Source: Proteus appendicitidis (lineage in GTDB: Bacteria; Pseudomonadota; Gammaproteobacteria; Enterobacterales; Enterobacteriaceae). From it: a stretch of 64,000 nt of DNA. Every line of letters starts with the position of its first letter. The first letter of the stretch is position 1. Position numbers and translations under genes: made by a program. Positions 12,123 to 24,000 of this stretch are shown piece after piece. The notes below the pieces were generated by a model. It was not told the DNA's origin. It worked only from the letters and a program-made list of their open reading frames with translations, and did not search any database. The stretch covers positions 2,392,001 through 2,456,000 of the forward strand of contig NZ_CP127389.1 of assembly GCF_030271835.1 (NCBI RefSeq), given 5' to 3'.

Positions 12123-12830
12123 ATGACAGTATCTGAATCCCTCTATTCAATTCTGATTGTTGAAGATGAACCTAAACTTGCCCAATTGCTTATTGATTAC
12201 CTTCAAGCATCAGGTTATCAGACTCATTGGTTAGCAGATGGTGCTGAAGTGAGCCATTGTGTAAAACAGCAACACTACGATTTAATACTATTAGATCTGA
12301 TGTTGCCCGTTAAAGATGGCATTACGATCTGTAAAGAGTTACGTCAGTTTTCAGATATTCCAATCATTATGGTGACGGCTAAAACAGAAGAAGTTGATCG
12401 ATTACTCGGACTTGAGATTGGCGCTGATGACTATATTTGCAAACCCTATAGCCCAAGAGAAGTCGTCGCCAGAGTCAAAACGTTATTGCGTCGTTTTTAT
12501 CGACCACAAGATATTATCCAAAGTGATAAATTAGTGGTCATTGATGAGCAGGCTTATCAAATTCAATACAACAATAAAATTCTCGATTTAACCACTGCTG
12601 AATTTCGTTTACTAAAAGCCTTAGCGACTCAACCGGGCAAAATATTAACCCGTGATCAATTAATGGATCATCTTTATGATGACTACCGCATTGTGACGGA
12701 TAGAACCATTGACAGTCATATTAAAAACTTACGACGTAAACTTGAGCAACTTAACGATCAAATTGAATTTATTCGCTCAATTTACGGTCAAGGCTATCGT
12801 TGGGAAACCCAAGCTTACCGTTTTCGATGA
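12123..12830 (+). CDS. baeR: BaeR, OmpR-family response regulator
   Basis: 235 residues. The receiver domain has the acidic pocket VEDE near residue 15, the phospho-acceptor Asp in [10 protein letters not shown], and the conserved Lys in ICKPYSPRE. It is followed by an OmpR/PhoB winged helix ([13 protein letters not shown] and [16 protein letters not shown]). It activates mdtABC and other envelope-stress genes. It starts 24 bases after baeS, at the end of the operon. Confidence 0.94.
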   Translation: MTVSESLYSILIVEDEPKLAQLLIDYLQASGYQTHWLADGAEVSHCVKQQHYDLILLDLMLPVKDGITICKELRQFSDIPIIMVTAKTEEVDRLLGLEIGADDYICKPYSPREVVARVKTLLRRFYRPQDIIQSDKLVVIDEQAYQIQYNNKILDLTTAEFRLLKALATQPGKILTRDQLMDHLYDDYRIVTDRTIDSHIKNLRRKLEQLNDQIEFIRSIYGQGYRWETQAYRFR

Positions 12831-12949
12831 TATTTTTTCAGGAATACATTGAACCTCGCTACACTTAAGCGCTAGAATCCACCCCTTTATGATATACCCC
12901 TACCCAATGTGTGGGGGACTGACTTGAAATCAGAACCAGGAAATTAACC

Positions 12950-14329
12950 ATGTTTACACCCGAATTGCTCTCCCCTGCTGGCTCCTTAAAAAATATGCGC
13001 TATGCCTTTGCTTATGGCGCAGATGCCGTTTATGCAGGTCAGCCACGTTATAGCTTACGTGTGCGTAATAATGAGTTTAACCACGAAAACCTTGCTAAAG
13101 GTATTCAAGAAGCCCACGAATTAGGTAAACGCTTCTATGTTGTGGTTAATATCGCACCGCATAATGCTAAATTAAAAACCTTTATCCGTGACCTAAAACC
13201 CGTCATTGATATGGGACCTGATGCGCTGATTATGTCTGATCCGGGTTTGATCATGATGGTGCGTGAAGCCTTCCCTGAAATGGATATCCACCTTTCAGTC
13301 CAAGCCAATGCGGTTAACTGGGCAACCGTAAAATTCTGGCATCAAATGGGATTAACTCGCGTGATCCTTTCTCGTGAACTCTCTATTGATGAAATTGCTG
13401 AAATTCGTAAGCAAGTACCAGATATGGAATTAGAAGTGTTTGTTCACGGTGCTTTATGTATGGCTTACTCCGGCCGTTGCCTATTATCTGGCTATATCAA
13501 TAAGCGTGACCCGAACCAAGGTACATGTACTAACGCTTGCCGTTGGGAATATAAAGTCGAAGAAGGCAAAGAAGACGATGTCGGTAATATCGTTGAAAAA
13601 TACACGCCAATTCCAGTTAAAAACGTAGAGCCTACTTTAGGTGTTGGCGCGCCAACAGACAAAGTCTACTTAATTGAAGAAGCTAAACGCCCTGGCGAAT
13701 ATATGACTGCGTTCGAAGATGAACACGGTACTTATATCATGAACTCTAAAGACTTACGTGCGATTGAGCACGTTGAGCAATTAACACAAATGGGTGTGCA
13801 TTCGCTGAAAATTGAAGGTCGTACTAAATCCTTCTATTACTGCGCCCGTACTGCACAAATGTATCGTCGTGCAATTGATGATGCAGTTGCTGGTAAACCT
13901 TTTGATCCAACATTACTAACAACATTAGAAGGCTTAGCACACCGCGGTTATACCGAAGGTTTCTTACGTCGTCATACCCATGATGCGTACCAAACTTATG
14001 AATATGGTTATTCTGTCTCTGACACGCAACAATTTGTCGGTGAATTCACAGGTAAACGCGTAAACGGCTTAGCTGAAGTTGATGTTAAAAATAAATTCGT
14101 TTTAGGCGATAGCCTAGAATTAATGACACCAACAGGAAATATTCAATTTACGTTAGAAACACTGTTTAACAAAAAACAGCAGCCAACAGATGTTGCACCA
14201 GGTAATGGTCACATGGTTTATTTATCTGTTCCTGAAGATGTTGATTTAGATTTTGCACTGCTGATCCGCAACCTACAAGGTACAACAACACGCCAACCGC
14301 ATAAAATTGATGCGGTAGAAGTGAAGTAA
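12950..14329 (+). CDS. trhP: TrhP (YegQ), U32-family tRNA hydroxylation protein
   Basis: 459 residues starting MFTPELLSPAGSLKNMRYAF, the hallmark of the YegQ branch of the U32 family. Conserved Cys residues lie in VHGALCMAYSGRC and GTCTNACRW and are likely Fe-S ligands. In E. coli TrhP makes 5-hydroxyuridine at U34 of tRNAs from prephenate, without O2. The position after baeR matches E. coli. A G/C hairpin (ACCCCTACCC...GTGGGGG, about 12894-12917) in the leader could affect expression. Confidence 0.92.
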   Translation: MFTPELLSPAGSLKNMRYAFAYGADAVYAGQPRYSLRVRNNEFNHENLAKGIQEAHELGKRFYVVVNIAPHNAKLKTFIRDLKPVIDMGPDALIMSDPGLIMMVREAFPEMDIHLSVQANAVNWATVKFWHQMGLTRVILSRELSIDEIAEIRKQVPDMELEVFVHGALCMAYSGRCLLSGYINKRDPNQGTCTNACRWEYKVEEGKEDDVGNIVEKYTPIPVKNVEPTLGVGAPTDKVYLIEEAKRPGEYMTAFEDEHGTYIMNSKDLRAIEHVEQLTQMGVHSLKIEGRTKSFYYCARTAQMYRRAIDDAVAGKPFDPTLLTTLEGLAHRGYTEGFLRRHTHDAYQTYEYGYSVSDTQQFVGEFTGKRVNGLAEVDVKNKFVLGDSLELMTPTGNIQFTLETLFNKKQQPTDVAPGNGHMVYLSVPEDVDLDFALLIRNLQGTTTRQPHKIDAVEVK

Positions 14330-14360
14330 AGCGTCATAATCTGATTTAATGTGGTCAATT

Positions 14361-14376
14361 TCAAATACAGATCACA
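14361..14376 (+). promoter_or_regulatory. Candidate CRP half-site of cyaR
   Basis: TCAAA-N6-TCACA: the right arm is perfect and the left arm poor against TGTGA-N6-TCACA. Its centre (14368.5) is exactly 41.5 bases before the start inferred for CyaR at 14410, the class II CRP position. E. coli CyaR is known to be CRP-activated. A -10 (TATCAT, 14398-14403) fits the same start. Confidence 0.5.
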
Positions 14377-14409
14377 TCAATAATAATTTGTTTACCGTAT
14401 CATCAGTTC

Positions 14410-14498
14410 CGAAAAATAAAGAACTAGAATGAATACAGTAAGACTAGGAACCACCTCCTTGGCAAATCCAATCTCCCTTGGATTTGCCTTTTCTTTTT
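14410..14498 (+). ncRNA. cyaR: CyaR, Hfq-dependent small RNA
   Basis: The core AGGAACCACCTCCTTGGC (from 14446) is nearly identical to the E. coli CyaR seed region, which represses ompX, luxS and nadE. It is followed by a terminator stem GGCAAATCCA / TGGATTTGCC (14461-14488) with loop ATCTCCCT and a T-rich tail to 14498. The 36 bases between the inferred start and the core equal the E. coli spacing. Synteny also agrees: downstream of trhP. The 5' end is inferred by alignment; the core and terminator are clear. Confidence 0.93.
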
Positions 14499-14626
14499 GT
14501 CCCCTTCTTATCAACGTCCTTTTGTCTAAAACACACGCCCTTTTTCGTTATCATTTGTAAAAAAAATAGTAATTTTCTCGATATCCGTTACCTTTAAAAG
14601 AGTGATTTAATTAAAGGAACTCATCA

Positions 14627-15520
14627 ATGAGTAAAATTAGTTTGCTAATCATTAATGGAAAAAGCGCGAATAATAACGCATTGAGAAAAGCCGTTTACCA
14701 ATTACGTGATGAAGGTTTTGATCTCCAAGTCAGGGTTACTTGGGAGTCCTGTGATGTACGGCGTTTTGTACAAGAGGCTATTGATATAAATGCTGAAACG
14801 GTGATTGCTGCGGGAGGTGATGGCACAATTAATCGTGTTGCTTCTGAACTTATTCATTTATCACCTTCATCGCCGCCAACCCTTGGTATTATTCCATTAG
14901 GCACAGCAAATGATTTTGCCACCAGCGCACAAATCCCTCGTGATATGGAAAATGCACTTAATTTAGCCGTTAAAGGTCGCGCAAGACCTATTGATATTAT
15001 TGCCGTTAATAAGACCCACTATTTTATCAATATGGCAACAGGCGGCTTTGGAACAAAGATCACAACAGAAACCCCTGAAGCCTTAAAATCAGCATTAGGT
15101 GGAGCTGCCTATTTTATTAATGGTCTTTTAAGTATTGACGCTTTAAAAGCGGATCATTGCACAATTGAAGCAGAAAATTTCCACTGGGAAGGTGAGTCTC
15201 TTATTTTAGCTATCGGCAATGGACGTCAAGCGGGTGGAGGACAAAAACTGTGTTCCGAAGCCTTAATTAATGACAATAAACTCAATCTTACCATCGTTGA
15301 AGCTCACGAACTTCTCCCCTCAATTTTAAGCAGCATGTTTGATAGCAAGAAAAATGACAAGATAATCGAGCGAGAAAGTCGCTGGGTAAACATTAGTGCT
15401 TCTCATGAAATGGTATTTAATTTAGATGGAGAACCCCTTTTAGGGAATAAATTTGAATTTATTGTGTTACCTGAAGCGATCCACTGCCGGTTACCGCCTC
15501 AATGTGACTTGTTATCTTAG
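14627..15520 (+). CDS. yegS: YegS, lipid kinase (diacylglycerol kinase-like)
   Basis: 297 residues. The nucleotide motif AAGGDGTINRVASEL (GGDGT) is near residue 65 and PLGTANDFATS near 93, both typical of the DAGK/NAD-kinase fold; the C-terminal beta domain has FNLDGEPL. E. coli YegS phosphorylates phosphatidylglycerol in vitro. AAAGGAAC lies eight bases before the ATG. The position between cyaR and fbaB fits enterobacterial order. Confidence 0.9.
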   Translation: MSKISLLIINGKSANNNALRKAVYQLRDEGFDLQVRVTWESCDVRRFVQEAIDINAETVIAAGGDGTINRVASELIHLSPSSPPTLGIIPLGTANDFATSAQIPRDMENALNLAVKGRARPIDIIAVNKTHYFINMATGGFGTKITTETPEALKSALGGAAYFINGLLSIDALKADHCTIEAENFHWEGESLILAIGNGRQAGGGQKLCSEALINDNKLNLTIVEAHELLPSILSSMFDSKKNDKIIERESRWVNISASHEMVFNLDGEPLLGNKFEFIVLPEAIHCRLPPQCDLLS

Positions 15521-15569
15521 TGTAGATAAATGACAATCACTCTCATCTCATCATGAACTGGAGTATGTA

Positions 15570-16619
15570 ATGACTGATATAGTAAGTTTGTTAGGTACTG
15601 ATGCAAAATCATTATTAGAACATCGTTGCCAAACCATCCCAAGCGAAAATCTCTACCTGCCAGGTTCTGACTTTGTTGATCGTGTTATGATTGATAACAA
15701 TCGCCCTAATAGCGTGTTACGTTCAATGCAAACCCTGTTTAATCACGGGCGTTTAGCGGGAACGGGTTATCTGTCTATTTTACCTGTTGACCAAGGTGTA
15801 GAGCACTCTGCCGCAGCCTCTTTTGCAGCAAATCCACTCTATTTTGATCCAAAAAATATTGTTGAATTAGCTATTGAAGCGGGTTGTAACTGTGTTGCTT
15901 CTACTTATGGTGTTCTTGCTTCTGTTTCTCGTCGCTATGCACATAAAATCCCTTTTCTTGTGAAATTAAACCACAATGAAACTCTAAGCTACCCAGCGCA
16001 ATATGACCAAACACTGTATGCCAGTGTAGAACAAGCCTTTGAAATGGGTGCTGTTGCCGTGGGTGCGACTATTTACTTTGGTTCACAAGAAAGCCGTCGC
16101 CAAATTGAAGAGATTTCAATGGCCTTTGAGCGCGCACATGAATTGGGTATGGTCACTGTATTATGGGCTTATTTGCGTAATCCAGCCTTTAAGAAAGATG
16201 GTGTAGATTACCATGCAAGTGCAGACTTAACTGGTCAAGCAAACCATTTAGCCGCGACAATTGGCGCGGATATCGTTAAACAAAAAATGGCTGAAAACAA
16301 CGGTGGCTTTAAAGCAATTGGTTTTGGTCATACTGATGAGCGCGTTTACACAAAACTCACCACTGAAAACCCCATTGATTTAGTCCGTTACCAATTAGCC
16401 AACTGCTATATGGGTCGTGCAGGATTAATAAACTCTGGTGGCGCTTCAGGTAATAATGACCTTGAAGATGCTGTACGCACTGCGGTTATCAATAAACGTG
16501 CAGGTGGTATGGGTTTAATTTTAGGGCGTAAAGCGTTCAAGAAATCAATGAAAGACGGTGTTGCACTAATTAATGCAGTACAAGATGTTTATCTGAATAA
16601 ATCTGTCACTATTGCTTAA
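15570..16619 (+). CDS. fbaB: FbaB, class I fructose-bisphosphate aldolase
   Basis: 349 residues, matching E. coli FbaB (350) almost throughout, for example [41 protein letters not shown], and [11 protein letters not shown], which should carry the Schiff-base Lys region. It cleaves fructose-1,6-bisphosphate to DHAP and glyceraldehyde-3-phosphate. E. coli uses it mainly in gluconeogenic growth. CTGGAG precedes the ATG. It ends at a terminator shared with the opposite operon. Confidence 0.95.
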   Translation: MTDIVSLLGTDAKSLLEHRCQTIPSENLYLPGSDFVDRVMIDNNRPNSVLRSMQTLFNHGRLAGTGYLSILPVDQGVEHSAAASFAANPLYFDPKNIVELAIEAGCNCVASTYGVLASVSRRYAHKIPFLVKLNHNETLSYPAQYDQTLYASVEQAFEMGAVAVGATIYFGSQESRRQIEEISMAFERAHELGMVTVLWAYLRNPAFKKDGVDYHASADLTGQANHLAATIGADIVKQKMAENNGGFKAIGFGHTDERVYTKLTTENPIDLVRYQLANCYMGRAGLINSGGASGNNDLEDAVRTAVINKRAGGMGLILGRKAFKKSMKDGVALINAVQDVYLNKSVTIA

Positions 16620-16637
16620 CCGATAGATTTAAATGTG

Positions 16638-16661
16638 AAAGCCACTCAAATGAGTGGCTTT
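16638..16661. terminator. Terminator between fbaB and the convergent four-gene operon
   Basis: AAAGCCACTC, a short loop, then GAGTGGCTTTT. A-tract and T-tract on the two sides let it act in both directions. Confidence 0.85.
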
Positions 16662-16667
16662 TATGGT

Positions 16668-18059
16668 TTAGCGACTAAATGTTTTTGGTTTTTGCACTTG
16701 CGTTATTGCATGTTGAGGAGCCATATCTTCACGCTCTATCACTTTCATTGCATTTTGCCCTGCTGGCAATGCTCGCTCAATCAATAACTCTGCATGAGAC
16801 TTCGCTAAAATCGATTGTAATTGCTGATGCTGATTGCACCAAATGGCATCAACATCTTTATCTCGCGTTGTATCACGTTGATGTGTTAACGCCACCGTTC
16901 TAGCTTGAAAACGCGCCTGTTTTCCGCCTAACTCTAAACCATAATCAGGAATTGTGGCATGAGACACAACAACTTGCCCTTTATCAAGCCATGCATTTAC
17001 GGCATTTTCATGCACCACATAACCTAATTCACTTAAACCAGCCAATACCGCCTCACATTGTTTTTTCATTGAAAGTTGCTGTTCATGCATTTCAATGGAC
17101 TGTTTTAACTTTATGATCATTACATCAAGTTGTTCATTGGTTGCTAATGAAGCAACCGCTTCTGTATCTCGACTAAGAGTCAGCATCTCTTTATCATCAA
17201 AGCTTTCAAGCTCTGCACATAAACGTGTTAATTCTTCCATTAATTCAATATGCTTCACGCTATTACGTAAGCTTTCAGCGATATTCATGATCATGGAATC
17301 TGCGAGTAAACGCAGTTTTTTGCGATTATCCTGTTCTTTATTACCACCCTGCTCTTTGCTATTAACAAGCTTTTGCATTTCAATAAGCTGGTTTGCATTA
17401 TCATTGGCTTCTGCTTCATTCCCCACCAGCCGTAATTTTTCAATCATCAATTCAATTTGATGACATTGTTGTGCAAAGGGGCTTTGAGGCTCGCCACTTT
17501 GCCATAATTGTTGGGTATATACAGATTGCGCTTTTAATTGCGTCAATAGTTCAGTTTGAGCGGGGCTGAGTTGCGCTTTTTGCGCTTCAATTTCACCCGT
17601 TACACGAAATAGCAATAAGCTAATGTCCTCGGCACTGATATTTTCACTCTGTTCAATTTCAGTGATTAAAATACTGTCAGATGCTAATTGTGATTTTAAT
17701 TGTTTTAACAGTGCCAATGATTTTTGTTTGCTTTGTTGGATATGACGTGCAAGCGCTTTTTCTTCAAGCACTTGTTCTCGTAGGTTTTTCATATCTTGTC
17801 GTAAGGGTGCAATAAACTGGCTTAATTTATCCGTTAATCCACTCACTGATTGAGCACTTAATGCATCCAATTGCTGATTATCTTTCACTAATGCATTAAA
17901 GGTAGATTCAATTTGGCTCACTCTTTCATCTTGATATGTGAGCTGTTCAACCAATGCCCGCCATTGCTTGAATTGTTTTTTGCTATTCGCTAATTGTCGA
18001 TGATAACGGATAACATTGGTTTCTTTTACAGAGATATAATGTACTGATGAACTCATCAT
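16668..18059 (-). CDS. Coiled-coil protein of unknown function, last gene of the AAA+/radical-SAM/helicase operon
   Basis: 463 residues. I do not recognise a family. It is dominated by Leu/Gln/Lys/Glu heptad-like stretches from about residue 25 to 340 (for example QSKQKSLALLKQLKSQL), so long coiled coils are expected. A small globular part follows at about 340-420 (ELGYVVHENAVNAWLDKGQ...IPDYGLELGG). No signal peptide, membrane segment or catalytic motif is visible. Its start overlaps the stop of the large helicase gene by four bases, so the two are translationally coupled and probably act together. It may be a structural or DNA-clamping partner, which is inference. Confidence 0.8.
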   Translation of the reverse strand: MMSSSVHYISVKETNVIRYHRQLANSKKQFKQWRALVEQLTYQDERVSQIESTFNALVKDNQQLDALSAQSVSGLTDKLSQFIAPLRQDMKNLREQVLEEKALARHIQQSKQKSLALLKQLKSQLASDSILITEIEQSENISAEDISLLLFRVTGEIEAQKAQLSPAQTELLTQLKAQSVYTQQLWQSGEPQSPFAQQCHQIELMIEKLRLVGNEAEANDNANQLIEMQKLVNSKEQGGNKEQDNRKKLRLLADSMIMNIAESLRNSVKHIELMEELTRLCAELESFDDKEMLTLSRDTEAVASLATNEQLDVMIIKLKQSIEMHEQQLSMKKQCEAVLAGLSELGYVVHENAVNAWLDKGQVVVSHATIPDYGLELGGKQARFQARTVALTHQRDTTRDKDVDAIWCNQHQQLQSILAKSHAELLIERALPAGQNAMKVIEREDMAPQHAITQVQKPKTFSR

Positions 18060-21000
18060 TCACTCACTTTTTCATTCAGTAAAGAGGCATGTTGTAAGGC
18101 TTCAAGAAGTTGTTGTTGGGCTTCTTGGCGATGATAAAACCATTGTGTCAACGAAACACGATAATGATAAGGCACCACTTTACGCAAAATATCTTTTCGC
18201 CATAGCTCACGCGCGCAAGCCTGAGATAACCACTCATGTTGTGGCATATCGCACTCAATTCCCATCAGTAATTTACCTTGGCCCTCATCTTCAATTAAAC
18301 AGTCAAAAGAGAAAATTCCCGCTTGTTGTGAGGGGGCAATATGATATCCCTGAGATTGAATAAAACGAGTGACATCGATAACAAATTGATCGTTTATCTG
18401 CTCTTGAGTTACCACACTAGCTTGAGTACGACATAAGCGGGCTAATAAACGTTTATTTTCCTCTTGTTTATTAATCTGATGGCAATAACTCGCGTAAGTT
18501 AAATAGCCTTGTAAGTAATCACGCGGAATTTCAGGGTGTTTATTGGTGCTTAATAAATCAGAGATTTCATCAATCGGCATTGATGACATGATCACCACTT
18601 GCTTTTTCGCTCTGGTGATAGCGACATTTAAACGACGCTCTCCTCCCGTTTGCCCTAATACACCAAAATTACGCCTAAAGGTACCTTGTGCATTACGACC
18701 AAACGTTGTCGAAAACAAAATAACATCTCGCTCGTCACCCTGTACATTTTCAACGTTTTTCACAAAAAACGACATATCTTCATCGTTATCCAAGCGCGCG
18801 CTTTCTTCAGTGTAAGCCTTTAAAAAATCCACATCATAGTCATTGCGATCACGAATATGCTGATTAATTAATTGAGCTTGTTTTTGGTTAAACGTCACCA
18901 CGCCGACAGACGGACGTTTATCAAAAGGCATCTGCCATAAGGTTGCTAAATGCTCAACGATCGCCAAAGCCTCTTTTTCATTGGTTTGATTGACATAAGT
19001 ACCATTGATAGCCATGAAATGCAGCGGTTTTACTGTATCAATGGTTTTTGCTGAGTGTTGAGCAGGAATATTTAGCCGATTCTCGTAAAAGGCATAATTT
19101 GAGAAATTAATTAGCTCTCGAAATGCTGAGCGATAATGAATATCTAACGTATGAATAGGCAATACTGTTCGAGCGAGGTGAAGTAAATCAGGGCAATGGC
19201 AAATTTGACTGGAGTCCCATTGTTCACTGCTTTTCTCTTGTTGTTCATCTTCCTCGTTATCGTTATCTTCATCGTCTTCATTTTCATTAAATTTACCGCT
19301 GAAAAAAGAGGAAGGCGGCATCTGTTTCTCATCACCACTTACAATAGCTTGTTTACCGCGATATAACGTTGGTAATGTAAATTCAATCGGCATTTGTGAG
19401 GCTTCATCATAAATAACACTGTCAAAAAGCCCTGCTTGTAAAGGTAATATTTGGCTTGCCACATCCGGTGTCATCAGCCAAATAGGACGTAATCTTAACA
19501 ATCCCAGTTGCGTTGCTTGATCAATAAATTCGCGTAACCGTAATGCTCTAGGCCCAGTTAAACGTGTTATTTTTTCCCAATGACGCGCATTTTCAATTCT
19601 CGATAATTCGATATTTTCCGTTAATAACGCACGATTAGTTTGCTGTAATTGCTGATAGCTCTCTGTCAGTTGCTCAATATATTTCTGCAATTGTTCAGAC
19701 TGAGTCTTTAATACCGGATTTTTTATTTCAATGTCCGTTCTGACAACGCTATAAAACAGATAGCTCAATGTCGCTTTTAAAAGATCGATAGGATCAGAGG
19801 ACGAGTTTTCATCAACCAACTGGCGTGATAATGCTAAAACTTGCCAATCATTGGGTGAAAAATGTGTCGTTCTTTGTCGGAATAACTGAAATTGACTTAA
19901 AGCAGGCAAGCTGAGTGCTAATTGCTGTAATTGGGTTGTCAGCAATTCACCTTTATTGATCGCACCATAAAATTGTTGATAGCAGAGATCGGTAAGTGTT
20001 TCTTGTAAACCCACTAGTTTATCAAGGCTAGTTTGCTGTGTTTTAGCACGAATAATGGCATTCTCAATTTCTAAACATTGCTGTTCAAAGCCCTGTTTTT
20101 TCGCTGATTGAATCGACTCAATAAAATGTTCAGGTTGAGGATATAACGCTAATAGCGCGATATCATCACCACAGGCTTTAAGCTGAGTCATCACCGTACT
20201 GATTGTGTTCTGCCACTGCGTATTTTGTTGTTCAAGGTGCTGTTCTAGCCCTAGTTGTTGATAAATAGGTTGCAACTCTTGATACAACAAACGCCATTGT
20301 TGTTCTGTGGTGATCGTTTTGTGTAGCGTTATATAATGTTCAACCTTATCTTCTTTACCACTTTGCGCAATAAAGTTTTTTAACTTACTGTTTCGACTAT
20401 AATAATAAGGATTTAAGAAACGTAAAAACGAAGGCTTTAATTTATCAGCTACGGCTCTTGATAACGTTGCTAATGTGGCATTATCTAACGGAGCAAGTAA
20501 GCGGAAAATCAAAGGATCACTACTTTCACTATCAATTTGCTGTAAACGTGTTGCTAATTGCTCTAATTGAGCAATCAACTGCTCTCCTTTATTTTGCTTA
20601 CCTTGTTCATTTAAAAACAGCGTTAGCCAACGCGATAAATTATTCCATTGTTGATCATTACGATTTTTTAATTGCTGTTTGCACTGCATGAGTGCTGTTT
20701 CGTGAGTGGTTAATTTATCGATTGTGATTTGTTGATAAGGTAAGCTATATGCCGTATCGCGCTGTTTTTCTGCTTCAATAAATCGCGTAATATTTTCATT
20801 AAATTGGCGATATAACGTGCTGTCAGGCAAAAATAAAGCAACGTTATTTAATGGCGTGTTTTCATAATTAATCGCATACCAATCTAAACCATATAACGTT
20901 AAATTATCGATAAGCTGAATAAACGTTGCTTTATTATATTGAGAAAGCAAGGTGTTTAATTCATCCGAACTTGTAGCCCACTTTTGTTGTGACTCTAATT

Positions 21001-24000
21001 CGAGTAATCCAGATAACACTTCTCGATATGAATAATCATATTGTTTATCAGTGAGATATAACGCTTTATAGTAAGAATCTAACGTTGTTTCATAAAATTG
21101 AATTAAGTTAAGTGTTCTATCACGATTAAACGGTGTGTCTTGCTTAACATCTGCGATCAGTTGTCGTTTATACTCTAATGCCAGTTGCTCTCTGATCGCT
21201 GAAATAATCTCTCGCCCTTTAGGGTTTTGATGAATAATCAATACCCTATCTTGCAAGCCATTAGCCACTAATCGTTTATAAACCACATCTAAAGCGGCAG
21301 GCTTTTGACACAGCACAAGCGCTGTTTTTTGTCGCCCTATTGCATCAGCAATTAGGTTAACAATAGTTTGGCTTTTCCCTGTTCCCGGAGGTCCTTCTAT
21401 CAATAATCCTGTTTGCTTTCTTGCCGCTTGAATAATGGTATTTTGAGAAGGATCTGCCAGCGACAACAAATAGTTATCTGTTAGTGTCTCTTGTGTTTCT
21501 AAAGCTTGTGCTGTCGTATTCACTTTCAGCATAGTGGCAAGAGCAGTGCCGTTAATAGGTAAATGGGCAATTTGTTGTAGATCAGCACTTATCATTTGCC
21601 CAATAAAAGAGGTGTGAAATAACACCGCAGAACAATGAATATAAGCACTGTTTTCTGGTATTTCTTCAGTTAATGAAGGTAAGGGACTTAATGTATGATC
21701 TGACGTGGTTAATAAAGACGAGAGCGTGAGCATCATTTCACTGACACTCAAGCCCGTTTGTGACATTAAGCTATCGAGTACTTTTTGCCATTCATTAACC
21801 GCAGGAATACCGACAAAGTTTGCAAGGGCTGGATTTAAACGTACCGATGCACGCTCTGTATCAAACGCAATTTGCACCGCACCTTGAGCGCCACCCAAAA
21901 TATTCATTGAAACAGGCCACAAGAAAAGCGGGGCAATACGTGGCTTTATTTTATTGGGTTGCGTATTTAGCACTAAAAAAGGAAAGCCTAAATACATGCC
22001 ATTAATACCCGTATCTCGTTGGTAAGACTGAGTATTAAGTTGTAAGATCCACAAGCGGTTATTTAATTTTTCACGTTGACGTAAGACTTCGCCTTCTAAT
22101 GAAAACAATCTTTTCTTACGGTTAATTAAATGCTCAAGTAAGTTTGTCGCTTTTTCATTATCAAAACAGCATTCGGTTAAATCAACGCGCCCTGCATTGG
22201 GTGTTAAACGCATTCTGACTAAATTACCGCGTTGACTTGTAGAAACTAATTTTTTAGCAAAAAAATGTAACACTTCTAAAATATATTTTTGCGATTCAGG
22301 TACTTGCCATTTCTCAACGGGAATACAAAGCATCACAATAATATGTTCAAGAGGCAATCTGCGCGTTAAGAGAAAATCATCAGCCCACCTATCAATAATA
22401 TCGTGATTAACGCGCTTAAAATCCCCTATTCTTTCGCTAAGCTGTTCAATAAGTTGATATCGCGGTGTGGCTAATAATACTTTAGCTTGTTGTTTATCAA
22501 ACGTCTTAATAGCCAGATCTCTGGCTAATTTAGCCGCATTATTCACCAGTGAATCTAACGTGATATATTGCCCAATCTCTGCACTTAATAACAAAATATA
22601 GTCATTTTCATGCATATTCTTACGATCGATTAAAGCACGTAGATTTTCATTATAAGTATCTGGAAATTCTGCACGAATAATTTCCCAACGCGCCACTAAT
22701 TGACTTAAAGAAGTGATTAACAAATAAAGCTGTAAGCTTTCTTCATTTAATGGAATACGTTGTTGCTGTGCTCTTTCACGAACAGTGCATTGACGATAAT
22801 AAAGCTGAACAAGCCAATGCGTTTCATCAATAGATTGCAGTTCAGTGGCAAGAGGCTGACAAATTAATTGATAACCTAATAAGGGGTGCTCTAAAAGCCA
22901 TGCAGGAGTGATGATCTCGCCACGATAAATCAATGGCATATTAGGATTTAAAATTCGTAGCGCGAGTGTAAAACGTAAATCTGGCTCAATATCTTGTTTT
23001 TCAACTAATGACTGCAATTGGGCAACTTGTTTGCCACTATTATCAAATTGGCTTAACCAAGTCGTGATTTCACCATGAATAAGTAATTCCGTTGCTTGAT
23101 CCCAGAATTGTGCTTGGGCAGCTACCATTGCAAATGCATCAGGTTGATTAAAAGGCTGATCTGCAAATTGAAATTGATAATATTGCTGATTTTCATTGTT
23201 GCGATTAATTTCTGGCGCTTGTACCGCTAAGCCTTGTAGCCACGCATTGACTTCATTCCATTGCCAGCGTTGAAAGCGATCACGACAGAGTAGGCCACGT
23301 AAAAGTAATTGAATATTAGGATCTAAATCATCTGGTAGCTCAACACCATTGGTCATTACTTGAATTAAAAACGCATTATCATGGATATGTTTAAAACAGG
23401 CTCCTTGCGTTAATTGCTCAAGTAAAATTATCCCTAAACTCCACCAATCTGATGCTGCCGAAACGCCACCCGCTAATATTTCTGGCGCACTATAACGTGA
23501 AATTTCAAGCGGAGAGACAATATCGAGATCAAATTCAGATAAACATGCCGAACCATATTCAATCACCACAATATCAAGGGGTTCGCGAGTGCGGATCATC
23601 AAATTGGAGGGCTTTAACGCACGATGACGCACACCATGTTCCGTTAATGCCGCAATAGCCGTACCTAATTCTGAGACTAAAGCATTAATTTCATTCGGTT
23701 GCCAAAAATCACCACGTTCAATAAATTGGCTTAGTGAACCACCATCTAATCGCTCGGTAACATGCCAAGCTCGGTTTTCCCATCGACCCGTTTCATAAAA
23801 CACGGGTATATGGTCAGTAGAGATCAGATTTAAGACTTGATAAATAGTAGGATCAGGCTCTTCACCTTTAAGATAGAGTGTTAATACGCCCTCTTGTTCT
23901 GTTTTGAGATTGCTTACGTTGTAGCGTTCTCTTTCGCTATTAATAGAATTGATACGTTGTTCAAGACGCCAATCACCAATCAACCTAAACGTTTCATTAT

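Noticed and set aside
20458..20691. Small open frames on the plus strand within the 2084-residue helicase gene (also 23452, 23894 and others)
   Set aside because: Antisense shadows of the long coding frame with no start signals.
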